From Psychrosphaera saromensis (GTDB taxonomy: Bacteria > Pseudomonadota > Gammaproteobacteria > Enterobacterales > Alteromonadaceae): a stretch of DNA of 64,000 nt. Shown in pieces: positions 35,079 through 45,202 of the stretch. The first letter of the stretch is position 1, and each line of letters starts with the position of its first letter. A program made the translations under genes and the position numbers. The DNA is taken from NCBI RefSeq assembly GCF_002954545.1, contig NZ_MSCH01000003.1:2519991-2583990 (forward strand). Reading direction: 5' to 3'. Under the pieces are notes generated by a model. That model was not told the origin of the DNA. It saw only the letters and a program-made list of their open reading frames with translations, and made no database searches.

Positions 35079-36161
35079 ATGACTGTATATAACTTTTGCG
35101 CTGGCCCTGCCAAACTACCTGATGAAGTAATGATCAAAGCCCAAGCTGAATTTAGAGATTGGAATAATACTGGTTGTTCGGTTATGGAGTTAAGCCACAG
35201 AAGTAAGTCTTATATTGAAGTATACGACCAAGCCGTAGCTGGGATTAAAAAATTATTAAACATCAGCGACGACTACAGTATTTTATTTATGCATGGTGGC
35301 GGTAGAGGGCAGTTTTCAGCAGTTCCATTGAACTTGATCACTGAAAATAAAAAAGCGCATTATGCGGTTACCGGTTCTTGGTCTAAGTCTGCAGTTGCAG
35401 AAGCTGAAAAGTTTGCTGATATCACAGCAGCCGATTATGTTAGTACCGACGAGCAGGGCAATAAGTTCGTACAAGACTTTGATAAGTGGCAAGTTGATCC
35501 ACAAAGCGGATTTTTACATTATTGTCCAAATGAAACGGTAGATGGTATTGAGATTTTTGATGCACCCAAATTTGACGTTCCAGTGGTTGCTGATATGTCC
35601 TCCACTATTTTATCGCACCAGATTAACGTCAACGATTACGGTTTAATATACGCAGGCGCACAAAAGAACATAGGTCCGTCTGGCGTCAGTATTGTGGTTA
35701 TAAAAAACGAACTACTATCTCGTAGCAGTGATTCAATTCCATCAATACTTAACTACAAGTTAACCGCAGAAAACGGCAGCATGTTTAACACTCCACCGAC
35801 TTATGCAATCTACTTAGCAAAGTTAGTGTTTGATTGGTTAATTGAACGTGGTGGCGTAGAAGCGCAAGAAAAAATTAATATCAAAAAAGCAGAATACTTA
35901 TATAGCGCGATAGATAAGTCTGACTTTTACTCAAACCATATTGCCGCGAGTAATCGTTCACGCATGAATATTCCATTTTTCTTAGCAAATGATGAGTTAG
36001 ATAAACAATTTTTAAGCCAAGCTGAAGATAATGGCTTATTGGCACTTAAAGGTCATCGTATCGTTGGCGGAATGCGCGCGAGTATTTATAACGCCTTACC
36101 ATTTGAAGGTGTTAAAGCGCTAGTTGAATTTATGCAGGAGTTTGAACGTACTCATGCTTAA
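35079..36161 (+). CDS. serC: Phosphoserine aminotransferase
   Basis: A 360-residue PLP aminotransferase in serine and pyridoxine synthesis. It opens [10 protein letters not shown], shows [16 protein letters not shown], and the PLP lysine lies in [12 protein letters not shown]. It ends [13 protein letters not shown], as in the family. The aroA start lies 8 bases inside its 3' end, so serC-aroA is coupled as in E. coli. Confidence 0.96.
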   Translation: MTVYNFCAGPAKLPDEVMIKAQAEFRDWNNTGCSVMELSHRSKSYIEVYDQAVAGIKKLLNISDDYSILFMHGGGRGQFSAVPLNLITENKKAHYAVTGSWSKSAVAEAEKFADITAADYVSTDEQGNKFVQDFDKWQVDPQSGFLHYCPNETVDGIEIFDAPKFDVPVVADMSSTILSHQINVNDYGLIYAGAQKNIGPSGVSIVVIKNELLSRSSDSIPSILNYKLTAENGSMFNTPPTYAIYLAKLVFDWLIERGGVEAQEKINIKKAEYLYSAIDKSDFYSNHIAASNRSRMNIPFFLANDELDKQFLSQAEDNGLLALKGHRIVGGMRASIYNALPFEGVKALVEFMQEFERTHA

Positions 36162-37467
36162 TAAAGAAGTGGTTAATTTAAACAAACATGACTCATTAAC
36201 GTTAAAACATATTACGGCATTTAGTGGCGATGTAACGGTTCCAGGCTCAAAAAGTCTTTCTAACCGCGCCTTATTATTAGCGGCATTATGTGAGACAAAA
36301 ACAACAATACGTAACTTATTAGACAGTGACGACATTCGTCATATGTTAACGGCGTTAAAATCGTTAGGTATTAATACTGAATTAAACGATGACAAAACCG
36401 TTTGCGTCGTTAATGGCAAGGGTGGTCAATTTAATACACCAACCGAACCTCTATTTCTCGGTAACGCTGGAACAGCTATGCGTCCATTGGCTGCTGTGCT
36501 TGCTTTTTCTGGTATTAATGCCGAATTAACTGGCGAAGCGCGTATGTTTGAAAGACCAATTGGTCATTTAGTCGATGCGTTATTACCACTAGGTGCAAAA
36601 ATAGATTATCTAGGTGATACAAATTATCCACCTCTACAATTGAGCCCGTTTGAACAAGTGACTTGTTCAGAAGTTAATATAGATGGCAGTGTATCGAGTC
36701 AGTTTTTATCTGCATTATTAATGGCTGCGCCTTTATTGGGACGCACGATCACCATAAACATGGTGGGTGAATTAGTGTCTAAACCTTACATAGATTTAAC
36801 GTTAGATATCATTAAACAGTTTGGCGTAAATATTACCAACAACAATTATCAATCGTTTGTTATTGATGGTGGCCAAGCTTACGTTTCACCAGGCGATTTT
36901 ATGGTGGAAGGTGATGCATCATCGGCCTCTTACTTTTTAGCGGCTGGCGCGATTAGTGGCGGACCGGTTAATGTATATGGTGTTGGAAAAAATAGTGTGC
37001 AGGGTGATATTCAGTTTGCCGACGTATTAGCCAAAATGGGGGCAACAATCACCTATTATGACGATCATATATCGGTCACTTCAAATGGTCAGTTAACCGC
37101 TGTTGATATGGATATGAATCATATTCCAGACGCGGCAATGACAATCGCGACAACTGCATTATTTGCTAAAGGCACCACAGCGATTAGAAATATATATAAC
37201 TGGCGTGTAAAAGAAACAGACCGTTTACATGCAATGGCAACTGAACTTAAAAAAGTTGGTGCCACGGTAGAAGAAGGGCACGATTATATTATCGTAACCC
37301 CAAATGAGATAAATCACGCGGCAATAGACACGTATGACGATCACCGTATCGCAATGTGTTTCTCATTATTGGCGTTTGATAAACAAAGCGTAACCATCAA
37401 TGACCCTAAAGTAACCAGCAAAACCTTCCCGGATTATTTTGCTCGATTCAACTCTTTGGTCAAATAA
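36154..37467 (+). CDS. aroA: 3-phosphoshikimate 1-carboxyvinyltransferase (EPSP synthase)
   Basis: A 437-residue shikimate-pathway enzyme that joins phosphoenolpyruvate to shikimate 3-phosphate. [18 protein letters not shown] (phosphate site) and [13 protein letters not shown] (the glyphosate-sensitive class I signature) are intact. The ATG at 36154 overlaps serC by 8 bases; GGAG at 36137-36140 is 13 bases upstream, a long spacing, so coupling probably matters. An in-frame start at 36124 is possible but lies deeper in serC. Confidence 0.94.
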   Translation: MLNKEVVNLNKHDSLTLKHITAFSGDVTVPGSKSLSNRALLLAALCETKTTIRNLLDSDDIRHMLTALKSLGINTELNDDKTVCVVNGKGGQFNTPTEPLFLGNAGTAMRPLAAVLAFSGINAELTGEARMFERPIGHLVDALLPLGAKIDYLGDTNYPPLQLSPFEQVTCSEVNIDGSVSSQFLSALLMAAPLLGRTITINMVGELVSKPYIDLTLDIIKQFGVNITNNNYQSFVIDGGQAYVSPGDFMVEGDASSASYFLAAGAISGGPVNVYGVGKNSVQGDIQFADVLAKMGATITYYDDHISVTSNGQLTAVDMDMNHIPDAAMTIATTALFAKGTTAIRNIYNWRVKETDRLHAMATELKKVGATVEEGHDYIIVTPNEINHAAIDTYDDHRIAMCFSLLAFDKQSVTINDPKVTSKTFPDYFARFNSLVK

Positions 37468-37505
37468 CGACTAGATATTTACTCGTTATTTTCTCATATT
37501 TATGC

Positions 37506-37530
37506 AAAGGCCCTTAACTGGGCTTTTATG
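37506..37530 (+). terminator. Possible terminator after aroA
   Basis: An 8-bp stem AAAGGCCC/GGGCTTTT with one G-U pair (37506-37513 with 37520-37527) and a 6-nt loop. The T run is only four bases, so termination may be partial. Confidence 0.5.
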
Positions 37531-37615
37531 CGTTAAATAAATTACTGTTAAATCAATTTCATTTTATTGTATTTCAAGTATAATCTCGCCCGCAAATTCA
37601 CCTTATGGAGTATTT

Positions 37616-38296
37616 ATGGAGCAAACAATTCCGGTTATCACTATCGATGGCCCGAGCGGAGCAGGTAAAGGCACAGTCTGTCGTTTACTCGCTCAGAAAT
37701 TGGGTTGGGAAATATTAGACAGTGGCGCAATTTACCGAGTATTAGCATTGGCTTCCATCCATCATCAAATTGAACCGTCAGATGAAGAGAGCTTAATGCC
37801 TCTTGCTGCGCACTTAGACGTTCAATTTTTGTCGACTGAAACAAGTTCTAAGATTGTGTTAGAAGGCGAAGAAGTTACGCAAGCGATTCGAAACGAAGAA
37901 GTTGGTGGTATAGCCTCACAAATCGCAGCATTGCCGCGTGTTCGTGAAGCATTATTACGCCGTCAACGTGCTTTTAGACAACTACCTGGTCTTATTGCCG
38001 ATGGCAGAGATATGGGAACGGTTGTTTTTCCTGATGCGGAAATTAAAGTTTTTCTTACGGCAAGCGCCGAAGAAAGGGCGAATAGACGTTATTTGGAGTT
38101 GAAAGAAAAGGGTCACGATGTTAAAATCGGCGACCTTTTGAGCGAGATACAAGCTCGAGATGACCGAGATACTAACCGAGCAGTAGCGCCTATGGTGCCT
38201 GCAGAGGATGCTATCGAAGTTGATTCGACACATATATCAGCGCAAGAAGTGTTTCAACAGCTAATTTCAGTTGTAGAAGCTAAATTTTGTAAATAG
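37616..38296 (+). CDS. cmk: Cytidylate kinase
   Basis: A 226-residue kinase that phosphorylates CMP and dCMP. The P-loop is GPSGAGKGT near the N-terminus, and [13 protein letters not shown] with the RANRR lid follows. Length equals the E. coli enzyme (227). TATGGAG precedes the ATG. It lies upstream of rpsA as in E. coli; a weak hairpin at 38306-38328 stands between them. Confidence 0.96.
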   Translation: MEQTIPVITIDGPSGAGKGTVCRLLAQKLGWEILDSGAIYRVLALASIHHQIEPSDEESLMPLAAHLDVQFLSTETSSKIVLEGEEVTQAIRNEEVGGIASQIAALPRVREALLRRQRAFRQLPGLIADGRDMGTVVFPDAEIKVFLTASAEERANRRYLELKEKGHDVKIGDLLSEIQARDDRDTNRAVAPMVPAEDAIEVDSTHISAQEVFQQLISVVEAKFCK

Positions 38297-38305
38297 CAGT
38301 TGGCG

Positions 38306-38328
38306 ACCTTTTGTTTTAAAAGGTTTTT
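38306..38328 (+). terminator. Weak terminator or attenuator between cmk and rpsA
   Basis: A 7-bp stem ACCTTTT/AAAAGGT (38306-38312 with 38318-38324) followed by a short T run. It sits just after the cmk stop. It may separate cmk from the highly expressed rpsA. Confidence 0.45.
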
Positions 38329-38421
38329 AACATAATTAACAGCCTTGTTAGCATGGACGTAACAAGTTAAAAATCAACCCTTAGTCGCAGGAACGCCTCT
38401 TTGGCCATTAGAAGATAAAAA

Positions 38422-40089
38422 ATGACAGAAAATTTTGCAGCATTATTTGAAGAAAGCCTTCAAACGATAGAAACACGCCCTGGTTCAATTGTTAAAGGTA
38501 CAATTATCTCAATTGACCGTGACTTAGTATTAGTAGACGCTGGTCTTAAATCTGAATCTGCAATTCCTGCAGCTCAGTTTAAAAACCACGCTGGTGAGCT
38601 TGAAGTTGCTGTAGGCGATGTAGTAGACGTAGCGTTAGAGTCAATCGAAGACGGTTTCGGTGAAACTATCTTATCTCGCGAAAAAGCGAAACGTTATGAG
38701 TCTTGGGTACGCCTTGAAAAAGCTTGTGAAGAACAAGAAATCGTTAAAGGTGTTATCTCTGGTAAAGTTAAAGGCGGTTTCACTGTTGAAGTTGAAAGCA
38801 TCAGAGCTTTCTTACCAGGTTCTCTAGTAGATGTTCGTCCAATTCGTGACACGTCTCATCTAGAAGGCAAAGAATTAGAATTTAAAGTTATCAAGCTTGA
38901 TCAAAAACGTAACAACGTTGTTGTTTCTCGTCGCGCAGTTATCGAAACAGAAAACTCTGCAGAACGTGAAGAGCTTCTTGCTAACCTTGAAGAAGGTTCA
39001 GAAGTTAAAGGTATCGTTAAGAACCTTACTGACTACGGCGCGTTTGTTGACCTTGGTGGCTTAGACGGTTTATTACACATCACTGATATGGCTTGGAAAC
39101 GTGTTAAGCACCCAAGTGAAATCGTAGCAGTTGGTGACGAAATAGACGTTAAAGTACTTAAATTTGATAAAGAGAAAAACCGTGTTTCTCTAGGTCTTAA
39201 GCAATTAGGTTCAGATCCTTGGGGTGATATTGCTGGTCGTTACCCAGAAAGTTCACGTCTTAAAGGTCGTGTTACTAATCTTACAGACTACGGTTGTTTC
39301 GTTGAAATCGAAGACGGTATCGAAGGTCTTGTTCACGTTTCAGAAATGGACTGGACAAACAAGAACATCCATCCTTCAAAAGTTGTTAACTTAGGTGACG
39401 AAGTTGAAGTTATGGTTCTTGAGATAGACGAAGAACGTCGTCGTATTTCTCTTGGTCTTAAACAATGTAAAGACAATCCTTGGGAAGTATTCGCTAAAAC
39501 TCATAATAAAGGCGATCGTGTTTCTGGTAGCATCAAATCTATCACTGACTTCGGTATCTTTATTGGTCTTGACGGCGGTATTGACGGTCTTGTTCACTTA
39601 TCTGACATTTCTTGGAATGTTTCTGGTGAAGACGCAGTACGTGAATTCAAGAAAGGCGACGAAATCGAAGCTGTTGTTTTACAAGTTGACCCAGAGCGCG
39701 AACGTATCTCTCTAGGTGTTAAACAAATGGATTCTGACCCGTTCAGTGAATACCTAGAAGCGAACAAGAAAGGTTCTTTAGTTAAAGGTCAAGTTAAAGA
39801 CGTTGACGCTAAAGGCGCTACTATTGTTCTAGGTACTGAAGTTGAAGGTTACATTCGTGTATCTGAACTTTCAGCAGAACGTGTTGAAGACGCTTCTACA
39901 GTATTAAAAGCTGGTGAAGAAGTTGAAGCTAAGTTTGTTGGTGTTGACCGTAAGAATCGTGTTATTAGCTTATCTATTAAAGCTATCCACGCTGCTGACG
40001 AGAAAAATGCACTTGATAACTTGCAAAGTCAAACTCCTGAGTTTGAAAACGCAATGGCTGCAGCATTCAAAAATGCACAAAAAGACTAA
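38422..40089 (+). CDS. rpsA: 30S ribosomal protein S1
   Basis: A 555-residue RNA-binding protein with six S1/OB repeats; the central ones show the repeated [12 protein letters not shown] / [13 protein letters not shown] / [13 protein letters not shown] pattern. It helps the ribosome bind mRNA and is autoregulated in E. coli. Codon use is visibly biased toward a few codons (many GTT, CGT, GAA), consistent with high expression. The 125-base leader (38297-38421) is the likely autoregulatory region, but I could not define its fold. A strong terminator follows at 40108-40136. Confidence 0.97.
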   Translation: MTENFAALFEESLQTIETRPGSIVKGTIISIDRDLVLVDAGLKSESAIPAAQFKNHAGELEVAVGDVVDVALESIEDGFGETILSREKAKRYESWVRLEKACEEQEIVKGVISGKVKGGFTVEVESIRAFLPGSLVDVRPIRDTSHLEGKELEFKVIKLDQKRNNVVVSRRAVIETENSAEREELLANLEEGSEVKGIVKNLTDYGAFVDLGGLDGLLHITDMAWKRVKHPSEIVAVGDEIDVKVLKFDKEKNRVSLGLKQLGSDPWGDIAGRYPESSRLKGRVTNLTDYGCFVEIEDGIEGLVHVSEMDWTNKNIHPSKVVNLGDEVEVMVLEIDEERRRISLGLKQCKDNPWEVFAKTHNKGDRVSGSIKSITDFGIFIGLDGGIDGLVHLSDISWNVSGEDAVREFKKGDEIEAVVLQVDPERERISLGVKQMDSDPFSEYLEANKKGSLVKGQVKDVDAKGATIVLGTEVEGYIRVSELSAERVEDASTVLKAGEEVEAKFVGVDRKNRVISLSIKAIHAADEKNALDNLQSQTPEFENAMAAAFKNAQKD

Positions 40090-40107
40090 TATTAATTAGT
40101 TTGTGAG

Positions 40108-40136
40108 AAGGGAGCTTAATAGCTCCCTTTTTTTAT
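40108..40136 (+). terminator. Rho-independent terminator after rpsA
   Basis: A 9-bp stem AAGGGAGCT/AGCTCCCTT (40108-40116 with 40121-40129), TAAT loop, then seven or more T. Confidence 0.9.
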
Positions 40137-40292
40137 ACAAAAATTTTACAAAATCATTTTTATGGTCTTTAATAAATAAAATGTAACTTATTGAAGTGCA
40201 TAAATATATTTTGGTGCTACACTAATTCGAATTCCATATAAAACACTTGGTTCGTTATGAACGGACAATTACTATTTTACTTAGGTGAAAAA

Positions 40293-40580
40293 ATGACAAA
40301 GTCTGAACTAATAGAAGCATTAGCAGAAAAATACCCAAATCTACCAATTAAAGACGTAGAGTTAGGCGTTAAAAGCATAATTGATAACATGGCAGAAACC
40401 CTGGCAGCCGGTGAACGTATTGAAATACGTGGCTTTGGCAGCTTTTCATTGCATTACCGTGCCCCACGAGTTGGCCGTAATCCAAAAACAGGTGAGTCAG
40501 TTAATTTAGAGGCGAAGTATGTTCCTCACTTTAAACCGGGTAAAGAATTGCGAGAAAGAGTGGATTTTCCGCAATCCTAG
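40293..40580 (+). CDS. ihfB: Integration host factor subunit beta
   Basis: A 95-residue DNA-bending protein of the HU/IHF family. The [22 protein letters not shown] arm region (with the DNA-intercalating Pro) is conserved. The ATG at 40293 follows AGGTGA at the proper distance and gives the standard [10 protein letters not shown] start; the longer open frame from 40257 adds 12 unlikely residues. It lies downstream of rpsA as in E. coli, with its own promoter needed because of the terminator. Confidence 0.95.
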   Translation: MTKSELIEALAEKYPNLPIKDVELGVKSIIDNMAETLAAGERIEIRGFGSFSLHYRAPRVGRNPKTGESVNLEAKYVPHFKPGKELRERVDFPQS

Positions 40581-40640
40581 ATTGACTCTAATTGCTAGTT
40601 ACAATAGCCTAATACTCTTGGATAAACGGAGTATTCGCTA

Positions 40641-40847
40641 TTGAAAGTTTTATCATACATTTTTTTAATTATTCTTATCATAATCGCATTAGCTTTAGGC
40701 AGTGAAAACGGCCAGCTTGTGTCGGTAAATTTATTATTTGTAAGAGTAGAAATGAGCTTAGCTGCAGTAATTTACAGTGCATTTGTGTTTGGCTTACTTT
40801 CTGCGTTATTAATCTTCCTATTAAAGAAATTAAAACCTAATGCTTGA
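40641..40847 (+). CDS. lapA: LapA, inner-membrane LPS assembly protein
   Basis: A 68-residue protein with two transmembrane helices (about 4-21 and 41-63) and the GSENGQLVSVNLLF segment typical of LapA (DUF1049). It works with LapB in controlling lipopolysaccharide synthesis through LpxC turnover. The start is TTG at 40641 with ACGGAG at 40626-40631. It overlaps lapB by 8 bases. Confidence 0.9.
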   Translation: MKVLSYIFLIILIIIALALGSENGQLVSVNLLFVRVEMSLAAVIYSAFVFGLLSALLIFLLKKLKPNA

Positions 40848-41991
40848 GTTGCTATTTTTATTGTTACCTGTTTCCGTCGCGTATGGTTGGGTAATGGGAA
40901 AGCACAGTGCTAAAAAAGAGTTAAAGCAACAACAAGCTTCAATGAATCGTGCGCTAACATCCAGTGTTAGCCTTTTATTGAATAACAAAGAAGAACAAGC
41001 TTTTGATCAATTGATCAAATACCTCGACGATACACCTTCCAGTATTAATAATTATTTGACCATGGCACAGTTATTTCGCAAAAAAGGTGAAATAGACAAA
41101 GCCATTTCCATCCATGAAGGTTTATTAAAAACCGAGCATTTAGAATTACCCCTTCAGCAAAAAGAAACCATCCAGTTAGAGTTAGCTCAGGACTTTTTAT
41201 CGGCGGGAATGTTAGAAAGGGCACTATACGCCCTAGAACCTATGATGCTAAGTGACCGAGCTGACGACGCGTTAACATTAGCTTTACATATCTACGAGCA
41301 AACTCGTGAATGGGATGAAGGCGTTAAGGTATTTTTAGATGTGCCAAATGGCCAGGTAAGCTCAGAGAACCGCCAATTAGTGAGTCACTTTTATTGTGAA
41401 ATAGCGGACAAGACCGAAAACATTAAAACCCAAAAACAATTATACAAAAGGGCACTTAAAGTAAACTCAGGTTGTACTCGTAGTTTAGTGTCCTTGGCTA
41501 AGTTGTATATGGACACCAATCAAAAACAAAAATCGCGTGAATTCATTATTACAATTTTAGACAACGAGCCGAGCTTTGCTCCTGCGTTGTTTAATATAGC
41601 GCCTGAATGTTTTGTTGACGAGTTTGAACAAACTGCATGGTTATATTGGTTAATTAAAGACAAAAACATTACCAGCGTAACCGCCCATAACCAAATGGCG
41701 GATTACATAGTAAAAGAAAACGGCTTGGAGTCAGGCAGAGAATATATCATTGAGCATTTGCAGCAAGTACCAAGTGTACGTGGCTTTGCAAAGTTAATTG
41801 AACTAGAACGCGAGTTTATGTCTAATTCTCACTTTGACCAACTGCTCAAGTTACTCAACCGTTATATAGAATTAAAACCCAACTACGAATGTAAAAGTTG
41901 TGGTTTTTCGTCCAACTACTTTACATGGCGATGCCCAGCCTGTAACAGTTGGCAAACAATGAAACCGTTAACCGGATTAGATGGCATTTAA
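40840..41991 (+). CDS. lapB: LapB, LPS assembly TPR protein
   Basis: A 383-residue protein (E. coli 389). One N-terminal membrane helix is followed by about nine TPR-like helical pairs and a C-terminal rubredoxin-type metal site, CKSCGF ... CPACNSW. LapB adapts LpxC to the FtsH protease and so limits LPS synthesis. It overlaps lapA by 8 bases and precedes pyrF by 25 bases, matching the E. coli lapA-lapB-pyrF order. Confidence 0.94.
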   Translation: MLELLFLLLPVSVAYGWVMGKHSAKKELKQQQASMNRALTSSVSLLLNNKEEQAFDQLIKYLDDTPSSINNYLTMAQLFRKKGEIDKAISIHEGLLKTEHLELPLQQKETIQLELAQDFLSAGMLERALYALEPMMLSDRADDALTLALHIYEQTREWDEGVKVFLDVPNGQVSSENRQLVSHFYCEIADKTENIKTQKQLYKRALKVNSGCTRSLVSLAKLYMDTNQKQKSREFIITILDNEPSFAPALFNIAPECFVDEFEQTAWLYWLIKDKNITSVTAHNQMADYIVKENGLESGREYIIEHLQQVPSVRGFAKLIELEREFMSNSHFDQLLKLLNRYIELKPNYECKSCGFSSNYFTWRCPACNSWQTMKPLTGLDGI

Positions 41992-42016
41992 CAAATAGTT
42001 AGTGAGATAAGAAAAC

Positions 42017-42715
42017 GTGGATAAGAAAAATATTGTTGTAGCATTAGACTTTGAAAACAAGTCAGAAGCATTAGCCTTAATTGATAGATTAGATCCAAGC
42101 CTTTGCCGCCTAAAAATAGGCAAAGAAATGTTTACTCATTTTGGCCCTGAGTTTGTGACAGAAGTACAAAACAAAGGTTTTGATGTATTTTTAGATTTAA
42201 AATTCCACGACATCCCAAACACAGTAGCAAAAGCCGTTAAAGCGGCAGCCGACTTAGGCGTATGGATGGTTAACGTTCATGCATCTGGTGGCAGTAAAAT
42301 GATGCAAGCTGCGCGTGACATATTAAAACCTTATGGCGACAAAGCACCTTTGTTAATTGCTGTAACGGTATTAACGTCAATGTCAGAAGAAGACTTGTTA
42401 GATTTAGGCATCACCAAATCACCAGAGCAGCAAGTAAACTTTTTAGCTGGTTTAGCACATAAAGCAGGAATGGACGGCGTTGTATGCTCAGCACAAGAAG
42501 CACAAATGCTAAAACTGAACTATGGCGTAGACTTTAAACTTATCACGCCAGGTATTAGAACAGCAGACGCTTCAGTAGATGATCAAAAACGTATAATGAC
42601 ACCAGAAAAAGCAGTTAATGCAGGTTCTGATTATTTAGTTATCGGCCGAGCAATCACCAAGTCAGCTGATCCAATTAATACCATGAAAGAAATATACAGC
42701 TCACTTAATAGCTAA
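42017..42715 (+). CDS. pyrF: Orotidine 5'-phosphate decarboxylase
   Basis: A 232-residue TIM-barrel enzyme for the last step of UMP synthesis. [21 protein letters not shown] and [14 protein letters not shown] (catalytic Asp-Lys-Asp) are intact, and LVIGRAIT closes the phosphate site. The start is GTG at 42017 with GAGATAAG upstream. Last gene of the lap-pyrF group. Confidence 0.96.
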   Translation: MDKKNIVVALDFENKSEALALIDRLDPSLCRLKIGKEMFTHFGPEFVTEVQNKGFDVFLDLKFHDIPNTVAKAVKAAADLGVWMVNVHASGGSKMMQAARDILKPYGDKAPLLIAVTVLTSMSEEDLLDLGITKSPEQQVNFLAGLAHKAGMDGVVCSAQEAQMLKLNYGVDFKLITPGIRTADASVDDQKRIMTPEKAVNAGSDYLVIGRAITKSADPINTMKEIYSSLNS

Positions 42716-42743
42716 TTGCACTGTCTTAAAGACTGTATATACA

Positions 42744-42784
42744 CAATAACGCAAATACGCTTGAATAACGTATCTGCGTTATTG
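42744..42784. terminator. Terminator-like hairpin between pyrF and doxX-like gene
   Basis: A 16-bp stem with one mismatch (42744-42759 with 42769-42784; core CAATAACGCA/TGCGTTATTG). It lies between convergent genes. Confidence 0.6.
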
Positions 42785-42795
42785 TTTAAAAGCCT

Positions 42796-43158
42796 TTATT
42801 CTTTGCTGTATAAATAATAAATCATGACTAACAATGGAATGTTTTTGGTAAGAGGGCCAAACGGGTGTAGCCAGAACTCAGGCTCAATAATCGTCAGTAG
42901 TAAGCTATAAGATATGATAGTAACCAACTGAATAAGATAACAAAGCTTCAATTTTTTGCCTATCAGCAACCATACACCAATGAACATATCTAAAAGACTG
43001 CCAGATAAAATAATCAAATCTGCAAAACTATCTGTAATTCCAATATTAGCTAAGACATCGTAACCAATCTGTTTGGAAAAAAACTGTGATGTGATCCCCG
43101 TAAACAACCACAAAAAACTCAAACTAAGTCTCGCCACTAAATAAAGCCTAGAATTCAC
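42796..43158 (-). CDS. DoxX-like membrane protein
   Basis: A 120-residue protein with four predicted membrane helices. RLSLSFLWLFTGI resembles the DoxX first helix, and FWLHPFGPLTKNIPLLVMI resembles the last. The open frame extends upstream to 43254, but GTG at 43158 with AGGAG eight bases before it is the natural start and removes an 85-base overlap with the neighbouring gene. Last of a three-gene operon. The function is unknown. Confidence 0.75.
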   Translation of the reverse strand: MNSRLYLVARLSLSFLWLFTGITSQFFSKQIGYDVLANIGITDSFADLIILSGSLLDMFIGVWLLIGKKLKLCYLIQLVTIISYSLLLTIIEPEFWLHPFGPLTKNIPLLVMIYYLYSKE

Positions 43159-43169
43159 TGTATAAGCTC

Positions 43170-43643
43170 CTATATAACTGAAAATGGTTTGTACACCATT
43201 AACCAGAAGATCACTAATATTGAAATGAAAGCCGGAATACCTAACGCCGTCCATAACCGCATCATTTTTTTAAAGTTTGGGTCTATGGTTCCGATTTTTA
43301 ACGACGAGTCTGCAAGTGCTCTAAGTTTATACTGGATTAATACAACGGGAACCCAACATACACCTATAAATATAAACAATGTAATCACCCATAAAAACCA
43401 GGTTGAAGTAAATGTATAACCTAGCTTAAGCATAAGAAGTATACCGCTGACAAACTGGACTATTACGGCAGGCGTTGTGAATAGCCAATCGGCTAGAACC
43501 ACGTGACGTGCAGTTATAGCCAAGGCTTCTACATTGGAAGAACGGTTGGCCATAAACATAAAGAAAGCGATGCCCATACCAGTACCCGCTATGATCATCG
43601 CGCTTAAAATATGTATCATTTTTAATAAAAGATAGTTATCCAA
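43170..43643 (-). CDS. DUF2269-family integral membrane protein
   Basis: A 157-residue membrane protein with four predicted helices. LLLKMIHILSAMIIAGTGMG and the RHVVLADWLFTTPAVIVQ segment match DUF2269, whose His residues suggest heme or metal binding (inference). It overlaps the upstream dehydrogenase-like gene by 8 bases and precedes the DoxX-like gene by 11 bases. Confidence 0.78.
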   Translation of the reverse strand: MDNYLLLKMIHILSAMIIAGTGMGIAFFMFMANRSSNVEALAITARHVVLADWLFTTPAVIVQFVSGILLMLKLGYTFTSTWFLWVITLFIFIGVCWVPVVLIQYKLRALADSSLKIGTIDPNFKKMMRLWTALGIPAFISILVIFWLMVYKPFSVI

Positions 43644-44769
43644 CGTTTTTCTCCGTTTGGTGGAAAATACCTAGAGGCATTGCTTCTTGATCAAATTCTT
43701 CCAATGTATAAAGACCTAAACAAGGTGTTGCACCTCTGGTCTGTATACTTCCTGTTATTAATTTCTTTGCAATAATTATGGTTGAAATCGTAGGGATGTA
43801 AGGACCAATATTGTCGTTGGCATTTAGCGTCCACTTAATATGTTTTACTTGGTTTGTATCGTCTAAGCCGGATAAGTTTATTTGCATCGCACCTTTGTCA
43901 GTGCCCAATCGTTTAAATAACTCACTAGATTTAAAAATAGGTTTAGTAAATTTAGACCAGTCTTTTATTAATCCAACTTTGGCTAAAGCCGCCATGAAAA
44001 CCATACCAAAATGTAATAAAGGTAGTTCTAATCCAGCTTGGAATTTAACCGTGTTAACTGGTTTATAACGTTCAGGAAACAACTCAAGATCGGGAATGTC
44101 GATATTAGCCAGCCAACGTTTACCAAGGCCTGAGCCAAAGTTTAATTTTCTAGGAGACATCCAACCATATTGGTTAATCCATTCACCATTGTGAAATGCA
44201 GAGAAAGGGTGGCCGGTATAGGAAAGTATGCCTTTAACTGTCGCTTCGCCTCGTTCCGCTTTATTTCCTGGGGCAATTGCAAAGTCAATTTCACTAAGAC
44301 TTGAAAACTCACCGATGAAACTATCTATAACCGTAGATGATAACCCTGGTACTGAACTAGCGCCTGAAACAACTAATAAATCTTTGTTTTTGGCAGCGTC
44401 ATTAAGTGACGTAATATCACAAACGAAACGACGATCATCTGCTAAATCAATGTAATGGCTGCCTATAGAAATACACGCTTGTGGGACGTGGTAGTTTTGT
44501 CCCTGAAAAGGCCCACCGGTATGTATAACAAGATCAGGGGATAATGATTTAAGTTCATCAACAAATGTTGCTTGATAAATATCGATAACCGCAGATTCTA
44601 GTACTGCATTAGCGCCGTTTAAAGATAATGCCTGACATAGTTTTTTTGCCTTGTTACGGTTTCTTCCTGCGATAATAATAGTAATGTCTTTTACTTCAGA
44701 TAAATTTTCGGCGATACGTTTACCAAAGTTACCGTAACCACCCAAAATTAATACTCTACGTACAAGCAT
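43636..44769 (-). CDS. Saccharopine dehydrogenase-like NAD(P)-binding protein
   Basis: A 377-residue protein. RRVLILGGYGNFGKRIAENL is a Rossmann GxGxxG-type dinucleotide fold, followed by IIIAGRNRNKAKKLC; HTGGPFQGQNYHVPQACI and VSGASSVPGLSST match the saccharopine dehydrogenase-like reductase family. The substrate is unknown; there is no sign of lysine metabolism nearby. First gene of an operon with the DUF2269 and DoxX-like membrane proteins, suggesting a membrane-linked redox role (inference). Confidence 0.8.
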   Translation of the reverse strand: MLVRRVLILGGYGNFGKRIAENLSEVKDITIIIAGRNRNKAKKLCQALSLNGANAVLESAVIDIYQATFVDELKSLSPDLVIHTGGPFQGQNYHVPQACISIGSHYIDLADDRRFVCDITSLNDAAKNKDLLVVSGASSVPGLSSTVIDSFIGEFSSLSEIDFAIAPGNKAERGEATVKGILSYTGHPFSAFHNGEWINQYGWMSPRKLNFGSGLGKRWLANIDIPDLELFPERYKPVNTVKFQAGLELPLLHFGMVFMAALAKVGLIKDWSKFTKPIFKSSELFKRLGTDKGAMQINLSGLDDTNQVKHIKWTLNANDNIGPYIPTISTIIIAKKLITGSIQTRGATPCLGLYTLEEFDQEAMPLGIFHQTEKNVG

Positions 44770-45202
44770 GTATAGTTCTCTAATCCTTAATGTATGCTAT
44801 TCATATTGCCTTAGGGTTATTTGGATGTAAAGAAAGCTAAGTTATTCCTATCGTTAAGAATATTAACAAAAAGCACACACCAAAAGCTTAACAAAACCAT
44901 CTGGATAAAACAGCCAGCAAAGATTGTTTAAATATCAAGCAAACCTGTCATACTCAACCTTTGGATAAAAAACAAACAAATAATATAGGTTTGTCGGCGA
45001 GTATTGTTTCCCTCTATACTATTTCTTATAACAGTACCTAAAGCTTATGTTCTTGTTTAACAATGAAAATAATAATAAAAGAATTTTGATTTTGGCCGAT
45101 AAAACTTTATGTCGTTTAAAAGCGTATAAAAATACAGATACAAGTTAGCTGGATAATCAACCAAAAATCGCCAAATCAAACCTAACAAAAAATGAGAGAA
45201 CT
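44770..45202. other. 433-base intergenic region, no gene seen
   Basis: AT-rich sequence between the divergent dehydrogenase-like gene and the chemoreceptor. It must hold both promoters. I see no open frame, repeat or clear hairpin that I can support. Confidence 0.6.

Noticed and set aside
43159-43254. 32-residue extension of the DoxX-like protein
   Set aside because: It overlaps the DUF2269 gene by 85 bases; GTG at 43158 has a good AGGAG site.
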